The notes beneath the pieces were generated by a model that saw nothing but the letters and a program-made list of their open reading frames with translations, made no database searches and was not told where the DNA came from. This document shows positions 35,049 to 42,714 of a DNA stretch of 64,000 nucleotides, in pieces. Source of the DNA: Andreprevotia chitinilytica DSM 18519 (GTDB lineage: Bacteria; Pseudomonadota; Gammaproteobacteria; Burkholderiales; Chitinibacteraceae); contig NZ_JONM01000009.1 in NCBI RefSeq assembly GCF_000711875.1, positions 124,001 through 188,000 on the forward strand, given 5' to 3'. Each line of letters begins with the position of its first letter. The first letter of the stretch is position 1. A program made the position numbers and the translations under genes.

Positions 35049-36330
35049 CTACCCCGGCAGGCGCGCCAGCCGGAACCGGATCACCGCCAAGCCCACCACC
35101 AGCGTGACCGCCAGCACGCCCACCACGCCAGCCCAATGCCCGCTGGCCCAAAACAGCCCTGACGTCGAACCGATCAAGCTCGATCCCACGTAATAGCTGC
35201 TCATGTAGAACGCCGCCGCCAGCGCCTTGGCCTGACCGGACCGCTGCCCGACCCAGCCGCTGGCAATGGCATGGCCGCCGAAGAACGAGAACGTGAACAG
35301 GATCGCGCCGACGATCACCACTGGCAGCGTGTGAAACAAGGTCAGCACCAGTCCGCAAAGCATCGCGCCCGTCAGGCCCAGCATGGCGCGGCTGCGGCCG
35401 AAACGCTGCGCCAGATGGCCGGACGTCACCGATGACACGACCCCCACCAGATAGAGTGTGAAAATCAGGCCGATCACGCTTGGGCTCAGACCGAACGGCG
35501 GCGCTTCCAGATAGAAGCCGATGTAGTTGTAGAGGCTGACAAAGCAGCCCATGAGCACAAAGGCCATCGCGAACAGCCACGGCAAGCCGGGGTCTCGCCA
35601 CACCGTAACGACCGCCTGCCGTAACGCCGCCAACCCAGCCGGCGTGAATGGCAACGGCCGGGCAACAAAGTAGCGGGAGGCCGGCAGCTTGCGCCAGAAC
35701 ACCATGCTTGCCAGCAGCCCCACGCCCCCGACAAAGCCGCCTGCCATGCGCCAGCCGATGAAGTCGGCCACCAAGGCGGAACAGCCGTCCGCTCATGCCG
35801 CCCAGCACCGTCCCCGCGATGTAAAGGCCAATCGCCTTGCCGAGTGACTTGGCTTCGATTTCCTCGGCCAGATACGCCATCGCCACCGCCGGCAAGCCAG
35901 CCAGCAACACGCCAGTCATGAAACGCAAGCCCAGCAACACCCAATAGTTAGGGGCAAAGGCGGTCAGCAAGGTCAGCAACGCTGCCAGCGACATGGCGCT
36001 GTTCATCACCGGTTTGCGGCCGAAGCGGTCGGCGATGAAGCTGGCCGGCAACAGCGAAAGCGCCAATGCGGCGGTCGATGCCGACAACACTGCGCTGCTG
36101 GCAGCGGGTGACAGCGCAAAAACGCGAGAGAACAACGGGAGCAAGGGCTGCACCCAATACAGCAGCCAGAAGGTGGAAAAGCCGCCGACGAACATCGCGA
36201 GGCTGGTGGCGCGGAAGGCTGAGGTACCGGCGGAGATTTGCCCGATCGCCTGCTCTACCCGGGCCACGGCTTCGCTGCTCGTGGTTTGTCGGGACGTGAT
36301 TGCCAGCGCTGCCGTGCTTTCTTCAGACAT
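35049..36330 (-). pseudogene. MFS transporter (YnfM-like), frameshifted
   Basis: The start at 36330 (MSEESTAALAITSRQ) leads into six or so membrane segments with the MFS loop FIADRFGRKPVMN. The reading frame then breaks within GGMSGRLF at about 35768-35785. The second half continues in another frame from VADFIGWRMAGGFVGG to the stop at 35049, with GHLAQRFGRSRAML as the second-half loop. The span is 1282 bases, one more than a multiple of three, so a one-base insertion (or two-base loss) joins the halves into a normal 426-residue exporter. Either a recent inactivating mutation or a sequencing error explains it. It is convergent with the deaminase gene, only 7 bases apart. Confidence 0.85.
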
Positions 36331-36544
36331 GGGATTGGATCGGGGTAGGCGTGAGGCAGCAGCATGGCCGGTCTGCGCGCAGGCCACAATTCGGGGTTGG
36401 CCCAACGGGTATGCCGCAGACGTTTGACCGGCCGCCTGGCAGGACGGGTTAGCACCTTATGTCGTAACCCGCCGAACGCCGCTAAACCCCGACGCCATGT
36501 TCGTCGTAGCTGGAAACCTCGATCAAATTGCCAGCCAGATATGC

Positions 36545-37494
36545 CTACGCTTGCAGCCAATTGCCCAGTGCATCGAGCAGAGCGTTCGAACCCTGTTCGC
36601 GTGAACCCGCGTCGTCATAGCCGTCGAGAAAAGCGCCATGCTCCGTCATGACGAGGCGCGTTCCGCTTCCCGCCGGGCGGAGTTCGAACGTGGCCAGGGA
36701 GACGGAAATCTTCCGCTCGTCCAGGTGCATCTCATAGGCGTAGACGATGCGCTCGTCCGGCACGACATCGTAATAGACCGCATCGAACGTTGACACCACG
36801 CCACTGCTCCAGCGCCCCTGCACATGCTCCCGACCGCCCGGCCGCACATCCATCTCGCGCGCCAGCAGGGTGTAGCCACCACCGCCGGCGAACCACTTTG
36901 CCTTGGAGGCTGGGTCGACAAACGCGCGGAACACCTGGGCAGGTGAAGCCGCATAGGTACGCTCGATGCAAAAAGTGCCGTGCACGACCGAGCGGCTGAC
37001 AGGCGCCGACTTCTGGATGCGCGCCACCTCCTGTTCGAGCCGGTCCAGCGTTTGGCTCCAGCCTTGGGCTGCGCCTTGAATCATCGCTGCGGCCGACGGG
37101 TGGAACAGCGTATAGCGCTGGGTACCTCCAGCCGCGTGCCGTCGCCCTCGTCGGCAAGGCTCACCTCCGTATCGGCGCGGAACAACAGCGTGTTCTGGTC
37201 CCCGACGACGTTCATCTCGATCACCAATCGGGTGTGCGGCACGATCTCGACATACTGCCCCCGGATCCAGTGCTCCTGTCCTTCCGGCGAACGCATGCAG
37301 ATATTGAAAACGCCACCGTTGCGAAACGCCACCTCGGCCTCGGGTACGCTGAAGCCAGCCGGGCAAAACCAGCGCTTCAAGTGATCCGCCGAACTCCACG
37401 CCCGAAACACCAGCTCGCGCGCGGCCGGGAAGGTGCGGGATACCACCAGCGGACGCAGCTGCGCGCCCAGCAGATTTTCATTTGCCGTTGTCAT
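36545..37494 (-). pseudogene. Tandem SRPBCC (AHSA1-like) protein gene, frameshifted
   Basis: Two START/AHSA1-type domains are encoded in succession. The first starts at 37494 (MTTANENLLGAQLRPLVVSRTF) behind a good GGAGAA site and runs to GDGTRLEV. The frame then breaks at about 37120-37128 and resumes as TQRYTLFHPSAAAMIQGAAQGW, completing domain 1. The second domain (FCIERTYAASPAQVFRAFVDP, then LVMTEHGAFLDGYDD) follows to the stop at 36545. The span of 950 bases is one short of a multiple of three, so one base has been lost. The gene overlaps the ArsR gene by 17 bases, a common regulator-SRPBCC pairing. The ligand of such proteins is usually unknown. Confidence 0.8.
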
Positions 37495-37834
37495 TGGATT
37501 CTCCTTCGGTTTTCATGGTTTCCAGATAGTCGCCGAGCCGATCGAGATGCTGCTCCCACTCGATTCGCCGCTGATTGAGCCATTGCTCGGCCAGACTCAA
37601 CGCCTGCGGGTCGATCCGGCAGGTACGCACCCGTCCGACCTTCTCGGAGCGCACGAGACCGGAGCTCTCCAGCACCGCCAGATGCTGCATCACGGCCGGC
37701 AGCGACATCGCCAGTGGCCGTGCCAATTCACTGACCGTGGCCGGCCCTTGGGTCAGTTGCGCCAACATCGACCGCCGGGTCGAATCGGTAAGGGCCTGGA
37801 AAGTGAGATCGAGCAAAGCATTTTGGTTAAGCAT
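37478..37834 (-). CDS. ArsR-family transcriptional regulator
   Basis: 118-residue winged helix-turn-helix protein: FQALTDSTRRSMLAQLTQGPATVSELARPLAMSLPAVMQHLAVLESSGLVRSEKVGRVRTCRI is the classic ArsR pattern. The metal-binding cysteine motif (ELCVCD) of arsenic sensors is absent, so it belongs to the large non-metal group that pairs with SRPBCC proteins. Its stop lies inside the SRPBCC gene, an overlap of 17 bases. It probably autoregulates this operon from the 190-base gap to the divergent trans-sulfuration gene. The ATG at 37834 gives the usual length. Confidence 0.9.
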   Translation of the reverse strand: MLNQNALLDLTFQALTDSTRRSMLAQLTQGPATVSELARPLAMSLPAVMQHLAVLESSGLVRSEKVGRVRTCRIDPQALSLAEQWLNQRRIEWEQHLDRLGDYLETMKTEGESNDNGK

Positions 37835-38024
37835 GTCCTTAAGTATATTGCCGCAAAATACTTAAGCAAGTTCTTTATTGTTTTTTCTGCTGCGGCCATT
37901 CCCAATCATTCCAAACCGCCGGCAGAGGCCGATCCGGATTGCACGTGAGCTGCAGGAACCCAATCCGCACGCATCTGCGTAAAACAGCGATAATCCCTGC
38001 GAAAGATTCAGCCCCGGAACCGCC

Positions 38025-39182
38025 ATGCCCCAGCTCGCCACCCTCCTCGCCCAAGCCGGCCGCCAGACCGACCCACTCACCGGCGCGATCAGCACACCGA
38101 TCTACCAGACCGCCACCTTCGCCCACCCTGCCGTCGGCGAGAGCACCGGTTTCGACTACACCCGTAGCGCCAATCCCACCCGCAAGGCACTGGAAGACGC
38201 GATGACGGCCATCGAAGGCGGCGTCGCCAGCTTCGCCTTCGCCAGCGGCCTCGCCGCGCTTTCCACCCTCATTTGCCTGTTCAACCAGGGCGACCATCTG
38301 GTGGTGGCCGAGGGCAGTTACGGCGGTACCTACCGGCTGCTCGACCAAGTGTTCGCCCGCTTCGGCATCAGCGCGACCTATGTGCCGGTGACGGATACCG
38401 CCGCCTTTGCCGCCGCCATCCGCCCCAATACCCGCGCGCTGCTGGTCGAATCGCTCTCCAACCCCTGCCTCGCCGTGCCTGATCTGCCAGCGCTGGCGCA
38501 ACTGGCGCGGGACAACGACAAGCTGTTCATCGTCGACAACACCTTCCTCACGCCCTACTGGCTGCGCCCCCTCGATTTGGGAGACGGCTTGGGCGCGGAC
38601 ATTGTGGTGCACTCGGCCTCCAAATTCCTCGCCGGCCACAACGACACCATCGCCGGCATCGTCAGCGTGCGTGATCCGGCTTTGGCCGAGCGCGTGGGCT
38701 ACCTGCAAAACGCCGTCGGTGCTGTGCTGGCACCGCAAGATGCGTGGCTCACCCTGCGCGGACTGAAAACGCTGGCGCTGCGGCTGGATGCGCAACAACG
38801 CAGCACGCTCGCCATCGCCCGCTGGTTGCAAACCCAGCCGCAGGTCAAACACGTTTACTACCCCGGCCTGGAAGACGACCCCGGCCACGCCCGCCTGCAA
38901 ACGTTCGCCTCCGGCTTTGGCTCCGTGCTCTCGTTTGAATTGGCCGATAACGCGGCCGTGGCACGACTGGTCGAAGGCGTAAAACTGATCGCCTTCGCCG
39001 AAAGCCTCGGCGGCGTGGAAAGCCTGATCACCATTCCGGCCGTGCAGACGCATGCGAATTTGTCGGCTGAAGAGCGCTTGCGTTTGGGAGTGACGGATAC
39101 GCTGGTGCGGTTGTCGTTGGGGATTGAAAATGCGGACGATTTGATTACTGATATTGCTACTGCCTTCTCTTTGCACAAATAA
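38025..39182 (+). CDS. Trans-sulfuration PLP enzyme (cystathionine gamma-synthase/beta-lyase family)
   Basis: 385 residues of the Cys/Met metabolism PLP family. Landmarks are [87 protein letters not shown] with the cofactor lysine, and [13 protein letters not shown] near the C-terminus. The family includes cystathionine gamma-synthase, cystathionine lyases and O-acetylhomoserine sulfhydrylases, and the sequence alone does not settle which. A cystathionine beta-lyase of the PatB type lies 0.7 kb downstream on the same strand, which favours a gamma-synthase or related first-step role in methionine synthesis. An AT-rich unrelated gene separates the two. Confidence 0.88.
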   Translation: [385 protein letters not shown]

Positions 39183-39193
39183 TCAGCAAGACA

Positions 39194-39859
39194 ATGAGCC
39201 ATTACGTGAAAAGAAACATTCTTATTGCCATTTTGTGCATACTCGCAAACCAAGAGGCGCTGGCCTATGAATGCAAGCCAGAAAAGCCATTATTAATAAT
39301 AATTAGCGACATATCACCGGACCTCCCCAAAGACAGCTTTGCACGAAAACCAAAGATCATTTATCGATCGGGCATCACACAAGCCAGAGTTGAAGAATCC
39401 CTGGATGAAAAACTGAACCTGCAAAACTTGTACGTGATGAACAACCAAGACGCATGGATAGTCAACCTTGTGGACAAAAAGGGAAAACATTTTGTTGATC
39501 GAAACCCTCCATTCTCGGTAAGAATGCCTATTTTCATAGATTCAGACCCATCATTTCCTGCAGATCTCTTCAAAGAATTACAATTTGGATGCGAGACCGG
39601 ATTTTTTAATTCCTACAATAGCCCGCAGAAAGAATTAAAAACCGAAAGCGGCACAATTTATGAGCAAGCAGTTGGTGCGAATCACTGGCTAGCCGTTCTC
39701 ACCAGAGAAACACCAACTGGCGTGCCTAGCCATATGTTTTTGCTTCACGACAACAAAGTGGTAAGCACTTTGCAATACAACTCTTTCTTTGAACTACCAA
39801 AAATCAATCCCGACCTTTTCAAAAAACCCGAAAATGTGACATTCACTGAAGCCAATTAA
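39194..39859 (+). CDS. AT-rich secreted protein of unknown function
   Basis: 221 residues. A likely signal peptide (about 1-24: NILIAILCILANQEALA) precedes a soluble periplasmic-type chain rich in Lys, Asn and Ile. Only two cysteines occur in the mature part (CKPEKP and FGCETG), and they could form a disulfide. I recognise no family. Base composition and codon choice (many ATT, AAA, AAT codons) differ sharply from both flanking genes, a sign of horizontal gain. It starts 11 bases after the trans-sulfuration gene and ends about 20 bases before the PatB-like gene, so it seems to have been inserted into a methionine operon and now rides on its transcription. Confidence 0.7.
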   Translation: MSHYVKRNILIAILCILANQEALAYECKPEKPLLIIISDISPDLPKDSFARKPKIIYRSGITQARVEESLDEKLNLQNLYVMNNQDAWIVNLVDKKGKHFVDRNPPFSVRMPIFIDSDPSFPADLFKELQFGCETGFFNSYNSPQKELKTESGTIYEQAVGANHWLAVLTRETPTGVPSHMFLLHDNKVVSTLQYNSFFELPKINPDLFKKPENVTFTEAN

Positions 39860-39879
39860 GTAATTTGGATTATTTAAAA

Positions 39880-41007
39880 ATGACCTTCAAAACCCCCATC
39901 GACCGCCTCCCCACCTCCAGCAACAAATGGAACAAATACGCCGAGCGCGACATCCTGCCGCTGTGGGTGGCGGATATGGATTTCACCAGTCCGCCATCCG
40001 TGATTGCGGCCCTGCAAGAACGCGTGGCGCATGGCGTGTTTGGCTATACCGATCCACCAGCCAGTCTGTTTGAAGCAGTCCAAACCTATGCCGCCAAACA
40101 CTATGGCTGGCAGATCGAGGCGGATTGGATCGTGTGGCTGCCGGGCTTGGTGCAGGGCATCAATCTGGCGTGCCGGGCAGTAGGCGAACCGGGTGATGCA
40201 GTGGTCACCGCAACGCCGGTCTACCCGCCCTTCCTGCGTGCGCCGGGCCTGGCCGGCCGTGAGTTGATCAAGGTGCCGCTGGTGGACCGCGACGAAGATT
40301 GGGGCTGGGACTTCGCCGCATTCGATGCAGCCATTCCGCCGAACGCCAAGTTGCTGCTGCTGTGCCACCCGCACAATCCGGTTGGCAGGGCGTGGCGCAA
40401 GGATGAGCTAGAGCAAATTCTGGCGATCGCGAAAAAGCATGACTTGCTGGTCTGCAGCGATGAAATCCATTGCGACCTGTTGCTCGATGCCGATCTCAAA
40501 CACACGCCATTCGCCAGCCTCGACCCCGATTTCGCCGCCCGCACCATCACGCTGCTGGCACCGTCAAAAACCTGGAATCTTGCCGGCCTTGGCTGCGCCT
40601 TCGCCGTGATCCCCGATGCGGCCCTGCGCGCCCGTTGCCGACGCGAAACGCTCGGCCTCACGCCGTCGGTAAACCTGCTGGGTTATACGGCGGCCGAAGC
40701 GGCTTATCGCGACGATGGAAAATGGCTGGCGGAACTGCTCGCCACCCTGCGCGGCAATCGCGAGCTATTGCGGGAATGGTTTGCCCAATCGAGCAAGCTC
40801 AAGATCACCCTGCCGGAAGCCACCTATCTGGCTTGGATCGACGCCCGTGCCATCGACCCGATCAACCCGCTGCCGATCTTCGAAGCGCATGGCGTGGGAT
40901 TGTCGGACGGCCGCGACTTCGGCTTGCCCGGTTATGTGCGGCTCAACTTCGGTTGCCCGCGTGTGTTGCTGGAAAAAGCGCTGCAGCGGATGGAGCCGTT
41001 GCGTTGA
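39880..41007 (+). CDS. PatB/MalY-type cystathionine beta-lyase
   Basis: 375-residue PLP enzyme. Signatures are PLWVADMDFTSPPSVIAAL, HGVFGYTDPPASLFEAVQTYAAKHYGW, TPVYPPFLRAPGLAGRELIKVPL, CHPHNPVGRAWRKDELEQI, CSDEIHCDLLLD, cofactor lysine in LLAPSKTWNLAGLGCAF, and GYVRLNFGCPRVLLEKAL. These are the hallmarks of the MalY/PatB group, which cleaves cystathionine to homocysteine, pyruvate and ammonia. ATG 39880 (MTFKTPIDRLP) is preferred over an in-frame TTG at 39865. It works with the upstream trans-sulfuration enzyme in methionine synthesis. MalY-type proteins can also have regulatory side roles, but nothing here shows that. Confidence 0.92.
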   Translation: MTFKTPIDRLPTSSNKWNKYAERDILPLWVADMDFTSPPSVIAALQERVAHGVFGYTDPPASLFEAVQTYAAKHYGWQIEADWIVWLPGLVQGINLACRAVGEPGDAVVTATPVYPPFLRAPGLAGRELIKVPLVDRDEDWGWDFAAFDAAIPPNAKLLLLCHPHNPVGRAWRKDELEQILAIAKKHDLLVCSDEIHCDLLLDADLKHTPFASLDPDFAARTITLLAPSKTWNLAGLGCAFAVIPDAALRARCRRETLGLTPSVNLLGYTAAEAAYRDDGKWLAELLATLRGNRELLREWFAQSSKLKITLPEATYLAWIDARAIDPINPLPIFEAHGVGLSDGRDFGLPGYVRLNFGCPRVLLEKALQRMEPLR

Positions 41008-41061
41008 TACAGCACTCAGCGCAGGTACCATTGACGCATGCCACGCTAGGGACAATGCAAG

Positions 41062-41511
41062 GTGCCTAAACCACACGAACAGGTCACGCTCACGCCAGCG
41101 TTCGCCAAACTTCTCGCCTCGGATGGCCCTGTACTGGCTGCCATCCTGCCGGCATTGCCCCAAGCCTTGGCGGTCTACGCTTTCGGCAGTCAGGTGCAAG
41201 GCCACGCCGGGCATGAAAGTGATCTCGATCTGGCGGTGCTGGTTGCGGGCTACACCGACCCGTTGGTGCTATGGGATCTTTCCGGCACGTTAGCGGACAT
41301 TGCCAGCTGCCCGGTGGACGTACTGGATTTGCGTGCTGCCTCAACGGTCATGCAATACCAAGTGCTGACCACCGGCCTGCGTCTATGGGCAAAAGAACCT
41401 GCAACCGGCTTGTTTGAAAGTTTTGTGCTCAGCGAAAAAACAGCGCTCGATATGGCTCGGGCAGGCTTGCTGGCCGACATTCAGAAAGAAGGAAAAATCT
41501 ATGGCCGATGA
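41062..41511 (+). CDS. mntA: MntA-type nucleotidyltransferase antitoxin
   Basis: 149 residues of the minimal nucleotidyltransferase family. The core AFGSQVQGHAGHESDLDLAVL contains the exact GSx10DxD signature for metal-ATP binding. In characterised HepT-MntA systems this protein adds AMP units to the HEPN toxin and so neutralises it. The start is GTG at 41062; no in-frame ATG is available upstream without stop codons. Its last 11 bases overlap the HEPN gene, ensuring paired synthesis. The pair sits just after the methionine genes and before a REP-like repeat, a typical location for a mobile defence or toxin-antitoxin module. Confidence 0.85.
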   Translation: MPKPHEQVTLTPAFAKLLASDGPVLAAILPALPQALAVYAFGSQVQGHAGHESDLDLAVLVAGYTDPLVLWDLSGTLADIASCPVDVLDLRAASTVMQYQVLTTGLRLWAKEPATGLFESFVLSEKTALDMARAGLLADIQKEGKIYGR

Positions 41512-41917
41512 CGTGCTAATCAACAAGGCAGCTACCATCGAGCGCTGCGTCGCCCGCGCCCGCGAGGAATACGACCGCGACCCGGCAACATTCGCGACTG
41601 ATTTCACCCGGCAAGACGCAGCCATCCTGAATATCCAGCGTGCCTGTGAAGCCGCGCTGGATATGGGCCAGCACCTGATCCGCCGCGAGCGTTTGGGCGT
41701 ACCGCAAAGCGCGCGCGACGTGTTCGCTCTGTTGGCACAGGGCGGCTGGATCGAAGCGACACTAGCTGATTCGCTTAAACGCATGGTCGGCTTTCGCAAT
41801 ATCGCCGTTCATGACTATCAAGCGCTGCAATTGCCAATCACCGTCAGCGTGATCACGCTGCATCTGGATGAATTTCTGCTCTATTCCCAAGCCGTGCTGT
41901 TGCGCGACGGCAAGTAG
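41501..41917 (+). CDS. hepT: HepT-type HEPN ribonuclease toxin
   Basis: 138 residues of the DUF86/HEPN family, helical throughout (TIERCVARAREEYDRD, then ALDMGQHLIRRERLGVP, then TLADSLKRMVGFRNIAVHDYQALQ). R99-x4-H104-x-Y106 in FRNIAVHDY is the Rx4HxY motif. The Arg and His form the RNase site, and the Tyr is the residue AMPylated by MntA in studied systems. ATG 41501 lies within the end of the mntA gene after GAAGGAAA. The frame continues upstream but only as mntA out-of-frame sequence. Motifs and neighbour make the assignment strong. The cellular RNA target is unknown. Confidence 0.88.
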   Translation: MADDVLINKAATIERCVARAREEYDRDPATFATDFTRQDAAILNIQRACEAALDMGQHLIRRERLGVPQSARDVFALLAQGGWIEATLADSLKRMVGFRNIAVHDYQALQLPITVSVITLHLDEFLLYSQAVLLRDGK

Positions 41918-41921
41918 CCCC

Positions 41922-42000
41922 GTAGCCCGGACGCGCTTCGCGGCCGGGGCGGCATTGCCCCTTTGCAGCCAGTCCCCTGCTGGCAAAGCCATCCGGGCAA
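41922..42000. repeat. REP-like element, variant of GTAGCCCGGACG family
   Basis: GTAGCCCGGACGCGCTTCGC at the left, a degenerate inverted end (GGCAAAGCCATCCGGGCAAC) at the right, and GCGCTTCGCGGC as an internal hairpin. It is related to 13452-13550 and 63963-63989. Confidence 0.65.
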
Positions 42001-42017
42001 CGGTGCCACGGCGTATT

Positions 42018-42421
42018 TCACGATGCATAGCGCGCCAGTCGTTGCTCCAGCGTACCGGTGTGCAGCTCGAACAAGTGGTTATCGAAGTCATAGAAGTACA
42101 GCGACAGACCCTCACCTTCCACGCGTGGCCGGGGTGTTTTGACTTCGACCCCAAGCGCCTGCAGCCGCGATTGAAATTCAGATAGCTCATTTTCTTCGAC
42201 CTTGAACGCGAGATGGCGGTAGGTGCGCTCGACCGGCGGCTCACCTTCCATGGCGGCCAGCCACACGCCGCCGAGCAGGAAGAACTTTTGCGGGAAAGAG
42301 AAAAGTTCTTGCCCTGGCTGTCGTACACCTCGACAGCGCCGAGCCCGCCGCACAAAAACGCAGTCATCCGCGCGAGGTCCCTGACAATGAAGGTGACGTG
42401 ACTGATACCTTGGATAGGCAT
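42018..42421 (-). pseudogene. FosX-like glyoxalase-fold resistance protein, frameshifted
   Basis: The start at 42421 (MPIQGISHVTFIVRDLARMTAFLCGGLGAVEVYD) runs to GKNFSLSRK. The frame then changes within about 42284-42306 and continues as KFFLLGGVWLAAMEGEPPVERTYRHLAFKVEE to HLFELHTGTLEQRLARYAS at 42018. Joined, it is a 134-residue vicinal-oxygen-chelate protein very like FosX/FosA-type fosfomycin-modifying enzymes, with metal ligands in ISHVTF, YRHLAF and LFELH. The span of 404 bases is one short of a multiple of three. The break lies in a GAACTTTT...AAAAGTTC repeat, a slippage-prone setting, or it is a sequencing error. As written, no functional enzyme is made. Confidence 0.8.
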
Positions 42422-42676
42422 GGCGTGCGCTGTCTGTAATGCGGCCAGCGGGCCGCGTGTGGATGGATAGTCGGCGCGCAGCCAGCAAGCCGCGAACCCG
42501 TTTAGATTTCGCATATTGCCGTGTCTCCATGACGACGTGGCTGACAGGCCTCCGCCGCCCCCGGCTGGCAAAGCTATCGGGGCTATGATGCCCCGCAATT
42601 TTCAGCGCCCCGAACGCCACCCGGACAGCCGCAAACACCACGGTTTGTTTCATGCCGCATCGCACCAAAGCATGCT

Positions 42677-42682
42677 TATAAT
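42677..42682 (+). promoter_or_regulatory. -10 box of the DUF3141-ackA-fabI operon
   Basis: A consensus TATAAT, 32 bases before the start codon at 42715. The -35 region is not convincing. Confidence 0.5.
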
Positions 42683-42714
42683 GCCTTGACACCCGATGAC
42701 GCGGAGACTGTGAA

